From: Nocardia anaemiae NBRC 100462 | Lineage (GTDB): Bacteria > Actinomycetota > Actinomycetes > Mycobacteriales > Mycobacteriaceae | Length of the DNA: 64,000 nucleotides | Direction: 5' to 3' | Assembly: GCF_001612725.1 (NCBI RefSeq) | Contig: NZ_BDAZ01000014.1 | Span: forward strand, 62,001-126,000 | Part shown: piece by piece, positions 50,541 to 59,985 of the stretch | Layout: every line of letters starts with the position of its first letter | How positions within the stretch are numbered: position 1 is the stretch's first letter | Made by a program: the position numbers and the translations under genes | The notes under the pieces: model-generated | Databases searched by the model: none | What the model was told of the DNA's origin: nothing | What the model saw: the letters and a program-made list of their open reading frames with translations, nothing else

Positions 50541-52486
50541 TCGGTGGCGATGCGGATCGTTCGACTGCCTCGCCCGGTCTGGTGCAGCGTCTCGAACGAT
50601 CCCTCGCGCCGGTGGTCGCTTGGCTCAAGGAGGTCGGCAGCGCCCTCGGCCATGTTTGGCGGCGTTCGCTGCAGTTGCGCGTCATCGTGTCCACACTCAC
50701 CCTGTCGCTGATCGTCATCACGATCCTGGGTGTGGTGCTGACCAGTCAGATCACCGATCGATTGATCGACGCGAAGATCAACGGCGCGGTCGAGGAGATG
50801 GATCGCGCCCGCAATACGGTGGAGAGCCAGCTGGCCGGTGTGCACGATATCGGCACCCAGCAGCAGCGTCTGATCGATGCCCGCAATGCGCTGTCCAACC
50901 GCGGTGGGACCGGCCAATCCACCGGTGTGGCAGGCAGTTTCGATTCGGCGCTGAGCATTGTCGGCGGTACGCCGCAGCAGCAGATCTCGACCGGGCCGAT
51001 CCAGGAGGTGCCCGAGGAACTGCGCCGGTTCGTCGCGCGCAACCAGGTCAGCTACCAGTTCGCCACGGTCGCGGATCCGGACGGCTACCACGGCCGGGCG
51101 CTGATCATCGGCAGCCCGAGCGCGGAGATCCCGACGCTGCAGATCTACCTGATCTTTCCGCTGGCCAATGAGGAGCGCAGCCTGTCGCTGATGCGCGGCA
51201 CCATGATGATCGGCGGCATCGTGCTGTTGGTGCTGTTGGCCGCGATCACCGCACTGGTCACCCGGCAGGTGGTGCTGCCGATCCGCTCGGCCGCGCGGAT
51301 CGCGGGCCGCTTCGCCGACGGCAGGCTCAAGGAACGCATGCTGGTGCGCGGCGAGGACGATATGGCGCGGCTGGCCCAAGCCTTCAACGAGATGGCCGAG
51401 AGTCTGTCCAACCAGATCAACGAGTTGGCGGAGTTCGGAAATCTGCAGCGCCGCTTCACCTCCGATGTCAGCCACGAGCTGCGCACCCCGTTGACCACCG
51501 TCCGGATGGCCGCGGATCTCATCCACGGCAGCAGCGACGATCTCGATCCAGCGCTGGCCCGCAGCTCCGAACTGCTGGTCACCGAACTCGACCGCTTCGA
51601 GGGTCTGCTCAACGATCTGCTCGAGATCAGCCGCCACGATGCCGGTGTGGCCGAACTGCAGATCGAATCGCTGGACGTGCGGATGTGCGCGCGGGCGGCG
51701 ATCTCCACCGTGCGGCATCTGGCCAAGGAATCCGGTGTCGAGGTGGTCATCGACATGCCGGATGAGCCGCTGGTCGCCGAGGTCGATCCGCGCCGGGTGG
51801 AGCGGGTGCTGCGCAATCTGCTGGCCAATGCGATCGACCACAGCGAGGGCAAGCCGGTGCTGATCCGGATGCGCGGTGATGTCGAGGCCAATGCGGTCGC
51901 GGTCATCGTGCGCGATCAGGGTGTGGGCCTGCGTCCTGGTGAGGAGAAGTTGGTCTTCAACCGGTTCTGGCGCTCGGATCCGTCCCGGATGCGGCGCTCC
52001 GGCGGCACCGGGCTCGGTCTGTCGATCAGCGTCGAGGACGCGAATCTGCACGAGGGCAAACTCGAGGCGTGGGGCGAGCTCGGTATCGGCGCGAGCTTCC
52101 GGCTCACCCTGCCGCTGGTGCGCGGCAAGAAGATGGGTGCGAGCCCGCTGCCGCTGGAACCGGTGCTGCGCAAGGCATTGCCCGCGCCGCGGGTCGGTCC
52201 GGAACCGGCCGGGGATCCCGACACCGATGGGACGGAAACCGAAGCGACGGTCACGGACTTGTCGATGATCCGCGTCGAGACCAACGGTGGCGAATCGGTC
52301 CCGAGCGAAACCGATCCGGTCGCGGCGGATGTCGACGCGGCGGATGCGAGCGACTCGAACGGCGTCGGTTCGATCGGATCCGTACCCATCAACGGCACCG
52401 GACCGGAGGCCGAGGAAACCGAATCCACCGAACCGAAGCAGACCGGGCACAGCGTGCCGGGTGACGGCGGAGACGTACAGTCATGA
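50537..52486 (+). CDS. mtrB: Sensor histidine kinase MtrB
   Basis: A 649-residue membrane sensor kinase. Transmembrane segments lie at about 50-75 ([20 protein letters not shown]) and 220-245, with an extracytoplasmic domain between. HAMP follows, then the H-box [15 protein letters not shown] with His 313, the N-box [10 protein letters not shown], and G-boxes RDQGVGL and GGTGLGLSI. The last ~110 residues are acidic/Thr-rich and poorly conserved. It phosphorylates MtrA and is recruited to septa in mycobacteria. The start GTG 50537 overlaps the end of the intergenic element. It overlaps lpqB by ATGA. Confidence 0.96.
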   Translation: MIGGDADRSTASPGLVQRLERSLAPVVAWLKEVGSALGHVWRRSLQLRVIVSTLTLSLIVITILGVVLTSQITDRLIDAKINGAVEEMDRARNTVESQLAGVHDIGTQQQRLIDARNALSNRGGTGQSTGVAGSFDSALSIVGGTPQQQISTGPIQEVPEELRRFVARNQVSYQFATVADPDGYHGRALIIGSPSAEIPTLQIYLIFPLANEERSLSLMRGTMMIGGIVLLVLLAAITALVTRQVVLPIRSAARIAGRFADGRLKERMLVRGEDDMARLAQAFNEMAESLSNQINELAEFGNLQRRFTSDVSHELRTPLTTVRMAADLIHGSSDDLDPALARSSELLVTELDRFEGLLNDLLEISRHDAGVAELQIESLDVRMCARAAISTVRHLAKESGVEVVIDMPDEPLVAEVDPRRVERVLRNLLANAIDHSEGKPVLIRMRGDVEANAVAVIVRDQGVGLRPGEEKLVFNRFWRSDPSRMRRSGGTGLGLSISVEDANLHEGKLEAWGELGIGASFRLTLPLVRGKKMGASPLPLEPVLRKALPAPRVGPEPAGDPDTDGTETEATVTDLSMIRVETNGGESVPSETDPVAADVDAADASDSNGVGSIGSVPINGTGPEAEETESTEPKQTGHSVPGDGGDVQS

Positions 52487-54306
52487 GGATGCGTAGCTGG
52501 TATCCGAGGCGCACAACGCTGCGGCTGTCCGTGCTCGGCGCGGCTGCCGTGGCCGCGCTGTTGGTGCTCACCGGGTGCGCGAGCCTGCCGGAATCCTCCG
52601 CTCCGCAGGCACTCGGCACCATCAATCGCCAGCCCACCTCCGACGGTCCGCCGCCGCCCATCGGCGGTCGCGACCCGGACCTGCTGCTGCGCGATTTTCT
52701 GCAGGCCACCGCCGATCCGGCCAACCGGCATGCGGCCGCACGGCAGTACATGACACAGTCGGCGGCGTCCCAGTGGGACGACAGGGCGGGCACGCTGATC
52801 GTGGATAGGGCCGATACCCTGCGCGAATCGCGTTCGGGCGATAAGGCGACCTATGTGATCCGGGCGCACAAGGTCGGCGAGCTGGCCGCCGACGGCGCCT
52901 ATCGGGCCATCGACGCTCCCTTGGAAAACAAGATCGAAATGTCCAAGGTCGACGGTGAATGGCGCATCGATGAGCTGCCCGACGGCGTGGTGATGGAGCA
53001 GACCGCCTTCGCCAAGTCCTACCGCCGCTACGTCCTGTACTTCGTCGACCCGACCGGCACCACTGTCGTGCCGGATCTGCGCTGGATTTCGGTGGCCAAG
53101 AATCAGCTGGCCCAGCGCCTGCTCGGTCTGCTGGCCGAGGGGACCCAGCCCGCGCTCGCCTCGGTCGTGCGCAATGAGCTCGCACCACCGGTGAGCCTGC
53201 GTGGCCCGATAACCAAACCGAACAACGACAACAACGATGTCGGTGTCGGGCTCGGCGGGGTGCGCATCGACTTCGCCGGTGCTTCCGGGCTGTCCCCGCG
53301 CGATAAGGAGCTGTTGGCCGGACAGGTGGTGCTCACGCTCGCGGGCGCGGAAATCCTCGGCCCGTACATGCTGCTCGCCGACGGCAAACCGTTCGACGAC
53401 CGCTTCGCCGCCAATGGATGGTCGGTCGCCGATGTCGAACAGCTGAGCCCAGCTGTCTACGCGCGCAACCAGATCGGGCTGCACGCACTGCGCAACGGCT
53501 CGCTGGTGCAGGTCGCCGACAGCGGGATGGTCACCCCGCCCGGCTACTTCGGCGCGGTGAACAATCTGCAGTCGGTAGGGCTCTCCCCGGACGGTCAATT
53601 GGTCGCCGCGGTCGCCGACGCCGGGCGTCCGCCACCGGAGCCGCCGCGCACATTGATGGTCGGCAGCTACGGCGGTAACGCCTTCCCGGTCGCGGAGGGC
53701 TCCACCATCAGCCGACCGTCCTGGAATGCCGACGGCACCGCCGCCTGGGCGGTGATAGATGGCGAGCGGGTCATCCGCGCGGTTACCGATCGCGCCACCG
53801 GAAACGTCTCGGTACAGGACGTGGATATCTCGGCGCTGATGGCCTCGGCACAGGGATCGCCGCTGCGACTGCCGATCACCGAGTTGCGGATCTCGCGCAC
53901 CGGCGTGCGCGCGGCGCTCATCGCCGACGGCAAGGTCTATGTGGCCGTGGTCGAACGACGCCCGGACGGCAAATACGCGCTCACCTCACCGGTCCAACTA
54001 GCGCTCACACTCAGCACACGGGCGGTGTCGTTGAGCTGGCTCACCGCGGAAACCATCGTCATCGCGCGGGAGGGCAATGTCGATCCGCTGACGACTGTCT
54101 CGATCGACGGATCGCAGCCGACGCCGCAGATCAGCCAGAATCTGACCGCACCCGTTCGGGTGGTCAGTGCCTCTTCGGAAGCCGAATACGTGGGAGATTC
54201 GCGCGCGGTGTTGCAACTCCAATACAGCGAGCAGACCTCCGACCGGTTCTGGCGCGAGGTGCCCGGCCTCAATGGCGACAACTCCGTCCCGGTGCTTCCC
54301 GGCTGA
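52483..54306 (+). CDS. lpqB: Lipoprotein LpqB
   Basis: A 607-residue lipoprotein: a signal peptide with lipobox VLTGC (Cys 32), a GerMN domain (about 205-320), and a C-terminal beta-propeller-like region. LpqB binds the extracytoplasmic part of MtrB and tunes signalling. The ATG 52483 overlaps the mtrB stop, so the three genes form a coupled operon, as in M. tuberculosis. It is followed by the ComF-type gene after 73 bp. Confidence 0.95.
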   Translation: MRMRSWYPRRTTLRLSVLGAAAVAALLVLTGCASLPESSAPQALGTINRQPTSDGPPPPIGGRDPDLLLRDFLQATADPANRHAAARQYMTQSAASQWDDRAGTLIVDRADTLRESRSGDKATYVIRAHKVGELAADGAYRAIDAPLENKIEMSKVDGEWRIDELPDGVVMEQTAFAKSYRRYVLYFVDPTGTTVVPDLRWISVAKNQLAQRLLGLLAEGTQPALASVVRNELAPPVSLRGPITKPNNDNNDVGVGLGGVRIDFAGASGLSPRDKELLAGQVVLTLAGAEILGPYMLLADGKPFDDRFAANGWSVADVEQLSPAVYARNQIGLHALRNGSLVQVADSGMVTPPGYFGAVNNLQSVGLSPDGQLVAAVADAGRPPPEPPRTLMVGSYGGNAFPVAEGSTISRPSWNADGTAAWAVIDGERVIRAVTDRATGNVSVQDVDISALMASAQGSPLRLPITELRISRTGVRAALIADGKVYVAVVERRPDGKYALTSPVQLALTLSTRAVSLSWLTAETIVIAREGNVDPLTTVSIDGSQPTPQISQNLTAPVRVVSASSEAEYVGDSRAVLQLQYSEQTSDRFWREVPGLNGDNSVPVLPG

Positions 54307-54379
54307 TCTTCGGCACCGAAACGAGTACCGCGACACCGGCATTCGCGAATCTGTCGGTGGGTGGGCGCAGACTCGGGCG

Positions 54380-55024
54380 ATGCGAACCCTGGTGGATCTG
54401 ATCCTGGCCAACGCCTGTGCCGGATGCGGTGCGGTCGGGGTGGGCTGGTGTGCGGACTGTGCCGCGACCCTGCGGCGGCCGCCGATGCGGGTGCGGCCGC
54501 GCACCGATCCGGGCGTGCCGTGCTGGGCGCTCGCGGCGTATGCGGGTCCGGCGCGGCGGGCGGTGCTCGCGGCGAAGGAGCACGGGCGTCGTGATCTGGC
54601 CGAGCCATTGGGGCTGGCGCTTGCCGACGGTCTGGCGCGGCTGCGCGATGACCGGCGGCCGCTGATATTGATCCCGGCACCGAGTCGGCGGGCGGCCGCG
54701 CGCCGCCGTGGCGGGGATCCGGTGCTGCGCACGACGTGGGCGGCGGCGCGGTGGCTGCCCGATAGCCGGGTGATACCGATGTTGCGGGTGTGGTGGGGTG
54801 TGCGCGATTCGGTGGGCTTGACAGTCGGTGAGCGCCAACACAATCTGCGCGGTCGGATCATGGCTCGGCCCGGTGCCGGAGCCGGGTCCGAAATCGCGGC
54901 GAATGCCGAGGTTGTACTGGTCGACGATGTGCTCACGACCGGCGCTACGGCCCGCGAATCGGTGCGTGCACTCGACCGGATAGCGGTGCCGGTACGTGCG
55001 GTGTTGGTGACGTGTTCGGCTTGA
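54380..55024 (+). CDS. ComF-family phosphoribosyltransferase-like protein
   Basis: A 214-residue protein: an N-terminal zinc-finger-like region (CAGCGAVGVGWCADC) and a C-terminal type-I phosphoribosyltransferase fold with the PRPP-binding motif VVLVDDVLTTGATA. ComF proteins act in DNA uptake in competent bacteria; in actinobacteria the role is unknown. ATG 54380 is selected because the upstream in-frame sequence lies in the lpqB gene. It corresponds to Rv3242c by position, before hpf. Confidence 0.88.
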   Translation: MRTLVDLILANACAGCGAVGVGWCADCAATLRRPPMRVRPRTDPGVPCWALAAYAGPARRAVLAAKEHGRRDLAEPLGLALADGLARLRDDRRPLILIPAPSRRAAARRRGGDPVLRTTWAAARWLPDSRVIPMLRVWWGVRDSVGLTVGERQHNLRGRIMARPGAGAGSEIAANAEVVLVDDVLTTGATARESVRALDRIAVPVRAVLVTCSA

Positions 55025-55127
55025 CTCCGGGAAATTTGCGTGAACAGTGGCGGACCGCCCGTCGACGTACTAGCGTCGCGATCACACACCCGAACCGGGA
55101 GTTTGGAGGTGGCGCCTCGGACATCAT

Positions 55128-55152
55128 GTGCCGAGAGATTGTCTATCGGCAC
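55128..55152 (+). other. Hairpin in the hpf leader
   Basis: GTGCCGA and TCGGCAC form a 7-bp stem with an 11-base loop, 54 bp before the hpf start. The 182-bp leader is long for this genome and may control translation. A GGGAGG ribosome site lies at 55194-55199. Confidence 0.4.
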
Positions 55153-55206
55153 GGCTCATCCCGCCGCACGCACGCTGGTCTGTGCGGCCATATCCGGGAG
55201 GTACGC

Positions 55207-55971
55207 GTGACGACTTCTTCACGACCTTCAGTGAAAGACGCCCTCGCTGTGAAAGAAACACAGGCCTCGGTGCTGGATGAAAGCACCCTGGATGCGACAG
55301 AGCAAACCACAGCGGACCGACCTCGCGCGCCGCGCGGCGATGTCGTGGTGAAGGGCCGCAATGTGGAGGTTCCCGACCATTTCCGAATTTACGTCGCGGA
55401 GAAACTCTCCCGTGTCGAACGCTTCGATCCGTCGATATTCATCTTCGATGTGGAGTTGTTCCACGAACGCAATCGTCGTCAGCGCAAAGCCTGCCAACGC
55501 GTCGAGATCACCGCACGCGGTAAGGGCCCGGTCGTCCGGGCGGAGGCATGTGCGGACAGCTTCTACGCTGCCCTCGAATCGGTGACCGCGAAGCTGGAGA
55601 GCCGACTGCGTCGGACCAAAGATCGCCGCCGCGTCCATTACGGGGACAAGACCCCGGTGTCGGTGGCCGAGGCGACCGCCGATCTGATCGATGACTCACT
55701 GTTCGCACAGGCTGAGGGCGCCACCGCCCACGAGCATCCCGAGGCCGAACGCGGTCGGCCCGAAACCGAGCCCGCGGATTACGCGGCCGGGCCCGGCCAT
55801 ATCGTCCGAACCAAGGTCCATTCCGCGACCCCGATGTCGGTCGACGATGCCCTCTACCAGATGGAGCTGGTCGGCCACGACTTCTTCCTCTTCCAAGACA
55901 AAGAGACCGATCGACCGTCGGTCGTCTACCGTCGCCACGCATTCGACTACGGCCTGATCCGGCTCGCGTAG
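55207..55971 (+). CDS. hpf: Long-form ribosome hibernation-promoting factor
   Basis: A 254-residue protein: a 40-residue acidic N-terminal extension, the S30AE/HPF RNA-binding domain (about 45-145; DVVVKGRNVEVPDHFRIYV) and a C-terminal dimerisation domain (about 195-254; SVDDALYQMELVGHDFFLFQDKET). It dimerises 70S ribosomes into inactive 100S or stabilises 70S in stationary phase or hypoxia. GTG 55207 has GGGAGG eight bases before. In mycobacteria secA1 normally follows; here a terminator and unrelated regulators come next. Confidence 0.93.
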   Translation: MTTSSRPSVKDALAVKETQASVLDESTLDATEQTTADRPRAPRGDVVVKGRNVEVPDHFRIYVAEKLSRVERFDPSIFIFDVELFHERNRRQRKACQRVEITARGKGPVVRAEACADSFYAALESVTAKLESRLRRTKDRRRVHYGDKTPVSVAEATADLIDDSLFAQAEGATAHEHPEAERGRPETEPADYAAGPGHIVRTKVHSATPMSVDDALYQMELVGHDFFLFQDKETDRPSVVYRRHAFDYGLIRLA

Positions 55972-55986
55972 TACCGCCCTTACCCT

Positions 55987-56030
55987 TGTTCTCCGGGCAT
56001 TCAGCAGATGAGCTGAATGCCCGGAGAACA
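55987..56030 (+). terminator. 19-bp perfect hairpin after hpf
   Basis: TGTTCTCCGGGCATTCAGC at 55987-56005 pairs exactly with 56012-56030 across a 6-base loop, then TTGTTAT. One of the strongest hairpins in the window; it starts 15 bp after the stop. Confidence 0.93.
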
Positions 56031-56176
56031 TTGTTATGTGGCTGCGCGGCAACTGATTTCGTCAGCGGGTGACTCATCGGGCACGCCCGAACCTCGGCGA
56101 GGCTATCGACCGCCGGTCCGCGACGACGCTCCCCGGCCTGAGGTTCGGGGAGGTGGGGGAGAAGAAGGTTCTCGGT

Positions 56177-56599
56177 CTACGGTCGCCGGACCGGTTGATC
56201 CGTGCGATGGATGAGCGCGGTCAGCGTGGCGAGATCGACATCGGATCCGCGCAGCGCGATGCTGGCGACATTGGCATCGCGCATGGTGGCCAGCAATTCG
56301 AGTTCCCGATCGATCGCGGCCGCCGCCGCGCCCGTGGTGGTCAGATAGTCGGCGCTCACGCCGAAGCACTGTGCGATGGCGGTGAGCAGGTCGGATCCGA
56401 CCGGCGCGGAATCGAATTCGCCGCGCCGCAGCCGGTCGAGCTGGTCCGCCGCAACGGTGCGGCCCAGTTGCGCGCCGACCTGTTCGGCCACCGCGGCCGT
56501 CGTGCGCTCGGGCTCCGAGCGCGGGTGCACGGTCGCGAATAGTCGATTCACCTTGTGGCTGAGCGTCAGTCGCGCTCGGTTCATCGCATCGTCGGTCAT
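56177..56599 (-). CDS. EspR-like nucleoid-associated regulator
   Basis: A 140-residue protein with an N-terminal HTH of the EspR type (HKVNRLFATVHP, AADQLDRLRRGEFDSAP) and a C-terminal dimerisation helix bearing LELLATMRDANVASIALRG, which closely matches, from memory, the mycobacterial EspR C-terminus (LQWLCTMRDDGVRRIAQRA). EspR loops DNA and controls ESX secretion genes. It is the second gene of a pair with the next XRE gene (12-bp gap). ATG 56599 has AGAGGG upstream. No ESX genes are in the window. Confidence 0.82.
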   Translation of the reverse strand: MTDDAMNRARLTLSHKVNRLFATVHPRSEPERTTAAVAEQVGAQLGRTVAADQLDRLRRGEFDSAPVGSDLLTAIAQCFGVSADYLTTTGAAAAAIDRELELLATMRDANVASIALRGSDVDLATLTALIHRTDQPVRRP

Positions 56600-56611
56600 C
56601 TGTACTGCCCT

Positions 56612-57316
56612 CTACTGCTTGCCGTTTCGAATCGATGCCGCGCCGGGATTGGCCGCCAGCCAGCGTGCGCGGAAGCGGCCCTCGGTACCGGCGTCCACAT
56701 CCTCCGCGCGTCCGGCTAGCCAGCGCCGATAGCGGCGTTCCTCCAGGTCGGCGGGATCGCTGGACTCGGCGGGCACATCGAGCAGATGTGCGAACGCCAT
56801 CGCGACCAAGGGGTGCAGGGTTTTGCCGGGTCCGCCGTTGCGTTCCAGCATCGCGGTGGCGTAGCGCGCGGACAGCCGCGAGACGACCCCGTTGAGCTCC
56901 GAGATGGCCGACACCACATGGGGTTCGGTGGTCCGGCCGCGCTCGACCGCATCATTGAGCCGACCGGCTGCGGCGAGCAGTCCGGTCAGGTCGGAGAGTT
57001 CGAAGCGGATCGAATCGGGTCCGGAGACGATCGACTCGTCGGTGCTCGGGGTGTGCGGCGCGACCTCGCGCGCGGTCGGATCGCCGCCCGCATAGGTGCG
57101 CGCCGCACTGCCGGGCAGCCAGCGCAGCGGCGCGTCGAGTTTGTTCAGGGTGTGCGTGCTGATGGTCGCATCGCCGTCTTCGATCTTGCGGATCGTCGGC
57201 GCCGAGGGCCCTCCCAGATCGCCGATCTGCATCTGGGTGAGGCCGAGTTCGTCCCGGCGTTCCTTGATGATTCGGCCGAAGCGCTTATGTCGCGACAGCT
57301 CCGAAGGGCTTTGCAT
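56612..57316 (-). CDS. XRE-family regulator with unknown C-terminal domain
   Basis: A 234-residue protein with an N-terminal XRE helix-turn-helix (RFGRIIKERRDELGLTQMQIGDLGGPSAPTIRKIEDG) and a helical C-terminal region (about 95-234), not recognised. ATG 57316 follows GAGG at 6 bases. Earlier in-frame starts at 57328 and 57361 would overlap or include the palindrome GGCTTTT-N6-AAAAGCC (57334-57353), which better fits an operator. It lies upstream of, and probably cotranscribed with, the EspR-like gene. Confidence 0.8.
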   Translation of the reverse strand: MQSPSELSRHKRFGRIIKERRDELGLTQMQIGDLGGPSAPTIRKIEDGDATISTHTLNKLDAPLRWLPGSAARTYAGGDPTAREVAPHTPSTDESIVSGPDSIRFELSDLTGLLAAAGRLNDAVERGRTTEPHVVSAISELNGVVSRLSARYATAMLERNGGPGKTLHPLVAMAFAHLLDVPAESSDPADLEERRYRRWLAGRAEDVDAGTEGRFRARWLAANPGAASIRNGKQ

Positions 57317-57333
57317 AGTGAGCCTCATGCTAG

Positions 57334-57353
57334 GGCTTTTTGGGACAAAAGCC
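57334..57353. promoter_or_regulatory. Palindrome upstream of the XRE pair
   Basis: GGCTTTT-TGGGAC-AAAAGCC, perfect 7-bp arms around a 6-base spacer, 17 bp before the chosen ATG. A plausible autoregulatory site. Confidence 0.5.
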
Positions 57354-57480
57354 AACTTCATAGAAAAGATTTGAAAAACTAATAGAAAGATTGCTACTGT
57401 TTCCTCGCGCCGAGCGTGTGTCGACGTCGACCTAGCGAGTTCCGGGACGAGCAGGGGCGTTCGCCGGGACGGGCGCTGCT

Positions 57481-57600
57481 CATCCGCCTCCCGGGTCTTT
57501 TGCCACGGGTGCCCCGACAGCGTCGTCGTGGGCGGCGGTTGAGTGCCGGACTCGCTTTCGGGCGTGCCCGATGAGTTACCGATGTGCTTGTGAAATCAGG
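57481..57600. repeat. Dispersed intergenic repeat, copy B
   Basis: CATCCGCCTCC followed after about 70 bp by GGGCGTGCCC and GAGTTACCGATGTGCTTGTG, matching the diverged copy at 39443-39546 in block order but not in spacing. Confidence 0.4.
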
Positions 57601-57681
57601 GCACAGCGGTCGGTTGAGAATGCCCGGCTCAGCGGCGATGGAGGGGATCGCTGAGCCGGGTCCTCCCGGGTCTGGACCTCG

Positions 57682-57701
57682 AACTTACTTCCGAGTAAGT
57701 T
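57682..57701. promoter_or_regulatory. Perfect palindrome upstream of the thiolase gene
   Basis: AACTTACT-TCCG-AGTAAGTT, 8-bp arms, 31 bp before the start at 57733. It has the look of a TetR-family operator, as is common upstream of fatty-acid genes. Confidence 0.65.
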
Positions 57702-57732
57702 TGTGGGTCAGATCTCTCGAGGAGGAAATCCC

Positions 57733-59025
57733 GTGGCTACCAGTGCTGCTCGCCGTGCCGTCATCGTTTCCGGTGCGCGGACGCCCTTCGTCAAGGCGTT
57801 CAGCGAATACACGCGGATGGATTCGATCGCGCTGGCCGATGCCGCGGTGCGTGGGTTGCTGGAGCGGACCGGGCTGCCCGGTGCGCAGGTGCAGGCGATC
57901 GTGTGGGGTGGGGTGATTCTGCCGAGTGCCGCGCCGAATATCGCGCGGGAGATCGCCCTGGATCTCGGTCTCGACCCCGGGTGTGAGGGCTACACGGTGA
58001 CGCGCGCGTGCGCCTCCGGACTTCAGGCGATCACCTCGGCGGTGGCGGCGATCGAGCGCGGCGAATACGACATCATGATCGCCGGTGGCAGCGATTCGAC
58101 CAGCAATGCCGAGGTGAAGTTGCCGCAGAAGCTGGTGCATGCCGGTGCGCCGCTGGCACTGGGCAAGCCGAAGCCGAAGGACTATCTCGCGGCGGCGCGC
58201 CGGCTCGCGCCCTTCACCGATCTGCTGCCGAGCCGACCGAAAATCGCCGAACGCACCACGGGTGAGGTGATGGGGGAGTCGGCCGAGAAGATGGCCCGCA
58301 TCCACGGGATAAGTCGGGCGGATCAGGACGAATTCGCGGCGCGCTCACACCACCGGGCCGCCGCGGCGATCGACTCCGGCCGCTTCGACGACGAGGTGCT
58401 GCGGGTGCGCACTCCGGACGGCGCGGATGTCACGCGCGACGGAATTGTGCGCGCGAATACCAGTGTCGAGAAGTTGGCGAAGCTGAAGCCGGTCTTCGCC
58501 AGCGACGGCAGCGTGACCGCGGGCAATGCCAGCCCACTCACCGACGGCGCGTCCGCGGTGCTGCTGATGAGCGAGGAGCGGGCGCATGCCCTCGGCTACC
58601 GTCCGCTGGCCGCCTTCCGCTCCTGGAGCTACGTCAGCGTCGATCCCACCGATCAGGTGCTGATCGGTCCGGCCATCTCCATGCCGCGCGCCCTCGACAA
58701 GGCCGGAATGTCGCTCGGCGATGTCGATTTCGTCGATATCCACGAGGCCTTCGCGGCCCAGACACTGTCTGTCCTGGCTGCGCTGAACAGCGACGAATGG
58801 GCCAAGACCCGTCTCGATCGCGATACCGCGGTCGGCGAGGTCGATATGGACAAGCTAAATGTGCACGGCGGTTCGCTTTCCCTCGGACATCCGTTCGGCG
58901 CGACCGGCGCACGCATGGTCACCACCATGGCCAACGAGTTGGCCCGCACCGGAAAGAACACCGCCCTGCTCGGCATCTGCGCCGCAGGCGGCATCGGCGC
59001 ATCGGCGGTCCTGGAACGAGTCTGA
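57733..59025 (+). CDS. fadI: Acetyl-CoA acyltransferase (thiolase, FadI-type)
   Basis: A 430-residue thiolase for the last step of beta-oxidation. The nucleophile Cys 93 lies in TRACASGLQ; the catalytic His in SLGHPFGATGAR; the second Cys in GICAAGGIGAS. The length and early ARTPFVKAF match the FadI group. GTG 57733 has GGAGG seven bases before; the longer frame from 57703 is less likely as it would include the ribosome site. The palindrome upstream suggests control by a fatty-acid-sensing TetR regulator. It converges on bluB. Confidence 0.92.
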   Translation: MATSAARRAVIVSGARTPFVKAFSEYTRMDSIALADAAVRGLLERTGLPGAQVQAIVWGGVILPSAAPNIAREIALDLGLDPGCEGYTVTRACASGLQAITSAVAAIERGEYDIMIAGGSDSTSNAEVKLPQKLVHAGAPLALGKPKPKDYLAAARRLAPFTDLLPSRPKIAERTTGEVMGESAEKMARIHGISRADQDEFAARSHHRAAAAIDSGRFDDEVLRVRTPDGADVTRDGIVRANTSVEKLAKLKPVFASDGSVTAGNASPLTDGASAVLLMSEERAHALGYRPLAAFRSWSYVSVDPTDQVLIGPAISMPRALDKAGMSLGDVDFVDIHEAFAAQTLSVLAALNSDEWAKTRLDRDTAVGEVDMDKLNVHGGSLSLGHPFGATGARMVTTMANELARTGKNTALLGICAAGGIGASAVLERV

Positions 59026-59094
59026 CCGCCAGGCGCTCCCCGCTCCGGATCCGGTTGCGTCAGGACATATTGGCTGTCGCATAAGCAGTGGTGG

Positions 59095-59122
59095 CCTCGC
59101 ACAGGCTATAGGTTGTGCGAGG
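59095..59122. terminator. Bidirectional hairpin between fadI and bluB
   Basis: CCTCGCACA and TGTGCGAGG form a 9-bp stem with a 10-base loop in the convergent gap. It can serve both genes. Confidence 0.75.
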
Positions 59123-59149
59123 TAGTCAAAACCTTTGCGGCAGTGGGGG

Positions 59150-59785
59150 TCAGGCGCGGAAGGTTTCTTGGTGGACGGCTTCGGTTAGGGGGCGGCGGGT
59201 GCGCCAGCCGAAGCGTTCGAGGTCGGGTACGTGTTGGAATTCGTGTACCGGGCCTATGCAGAGCCAGGCGACGGGGCGGATGTGGTCGGGTAGGCCGACC
59301 AGGTCGGTCAGGAATTCGGGGTCGTAGAAGGAGACCCAGCCGACGCCGATGTGCTCGGCGGTGGCGGCCAGCCAGAGGTTCTGGATGGCGAGGACCGCCG
59401 AGTAGATGCCGGTTTCGGGGATGGTGGCGCGGCCGAGGACCTGCGGGCCGCCGCGGTCGTGGTCGTAGGTGACCACGATGCCGGTGCCGCTCTCGGTAAT
59501 GCCTTCGATCTTGATCGGCTCGAAGGTCGCCGCCCGCTCCGGCGGCAGGGCGTCCCGGAACTCGATCCGCTTCTGCGCGACGTGGTCCGCGAACTTCCGC
59601 AGCGTCGCCTCCTCGCGCACCACCACGAAGTCCCACGGCTGTGAGTTGCCGACACTGGGCGCGCGATGTGCGGCGTCGAGAATCCGCCAGAGCGTCGCAT
59701 CATCGACGAGGTCACCGGTGAACTCGGCCCGTACATCGCGCCGCATCCGGATGGCCTCGTAAACGCTCAGATCTTCAGCACACAC
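59150..59785 (-). CDS. bluB: 5,6-dimethylbenzimidazole synthase (BluB-type)
   Basis: A 211-residue flavoprotein of the BluB group, which breaks down FMN to form the lower ligand of vitamin B12. The hallmark motifs are MRRDVRAEF, AHRAPSVGNSQPWDFVVVR, YDHDRGGPQVLGRATIPETG and WVSFYDPE. GTG 59785 is proposed as start, giving the standard length. No cobalamin riboswitch is visible and no other B12 genes are in the window. A plain nitroreductase is less likely because of the DRGGP/VLGR block. Confidence 0.88.
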   Translation of the reverse strand: MCAEDLSVYEAIRMRRDVRAEFTGDLVDDATLWRILDAAHRAPSVGNSQPWDFVVVREEATLRKFADHVAQKRIEFRDALPPERAATFEPIKIEGITESGTGIVVTYDHDRGGPQVLGRATIPETGIYSAVLAIQNLWLAATAEHIGVGWVSFYDPEFLTDLVGLPDHIRPVAWLCIGPVHEFQHVPDLERFGWRTRRPLTEAVHQETFRA

Positions 59786-59985
59786 GCCATCAGTCAACCA
59801 GCCGCAACCGGCGCTCCTGCCGAGGCCCAGGGGTACTGCCAGCGCGCTGTGCCCGGATTCGATATGCCCATCGAAAGGCGAAGGCGCCCACGGGCTTCCG
59901 TGGGCGCCTTCGACGACATCCGAGCTGAGGCGATCGTGGCCGCCACGAAGGAAATCCCGTCCCGGGACAGCCACCCGAACTCGCG

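Noticed and set aside
50213..52450. A 745-codon frame antisense to mtrB
   Set aside because: Shadow of mtrB; Arg/Gln/His-rich and lacking domains.
59786..59985. Cobalamin riboswitch upstream of bluB
   Set aside because: No B12-box-like sequence could be found in the 200-bp gap.
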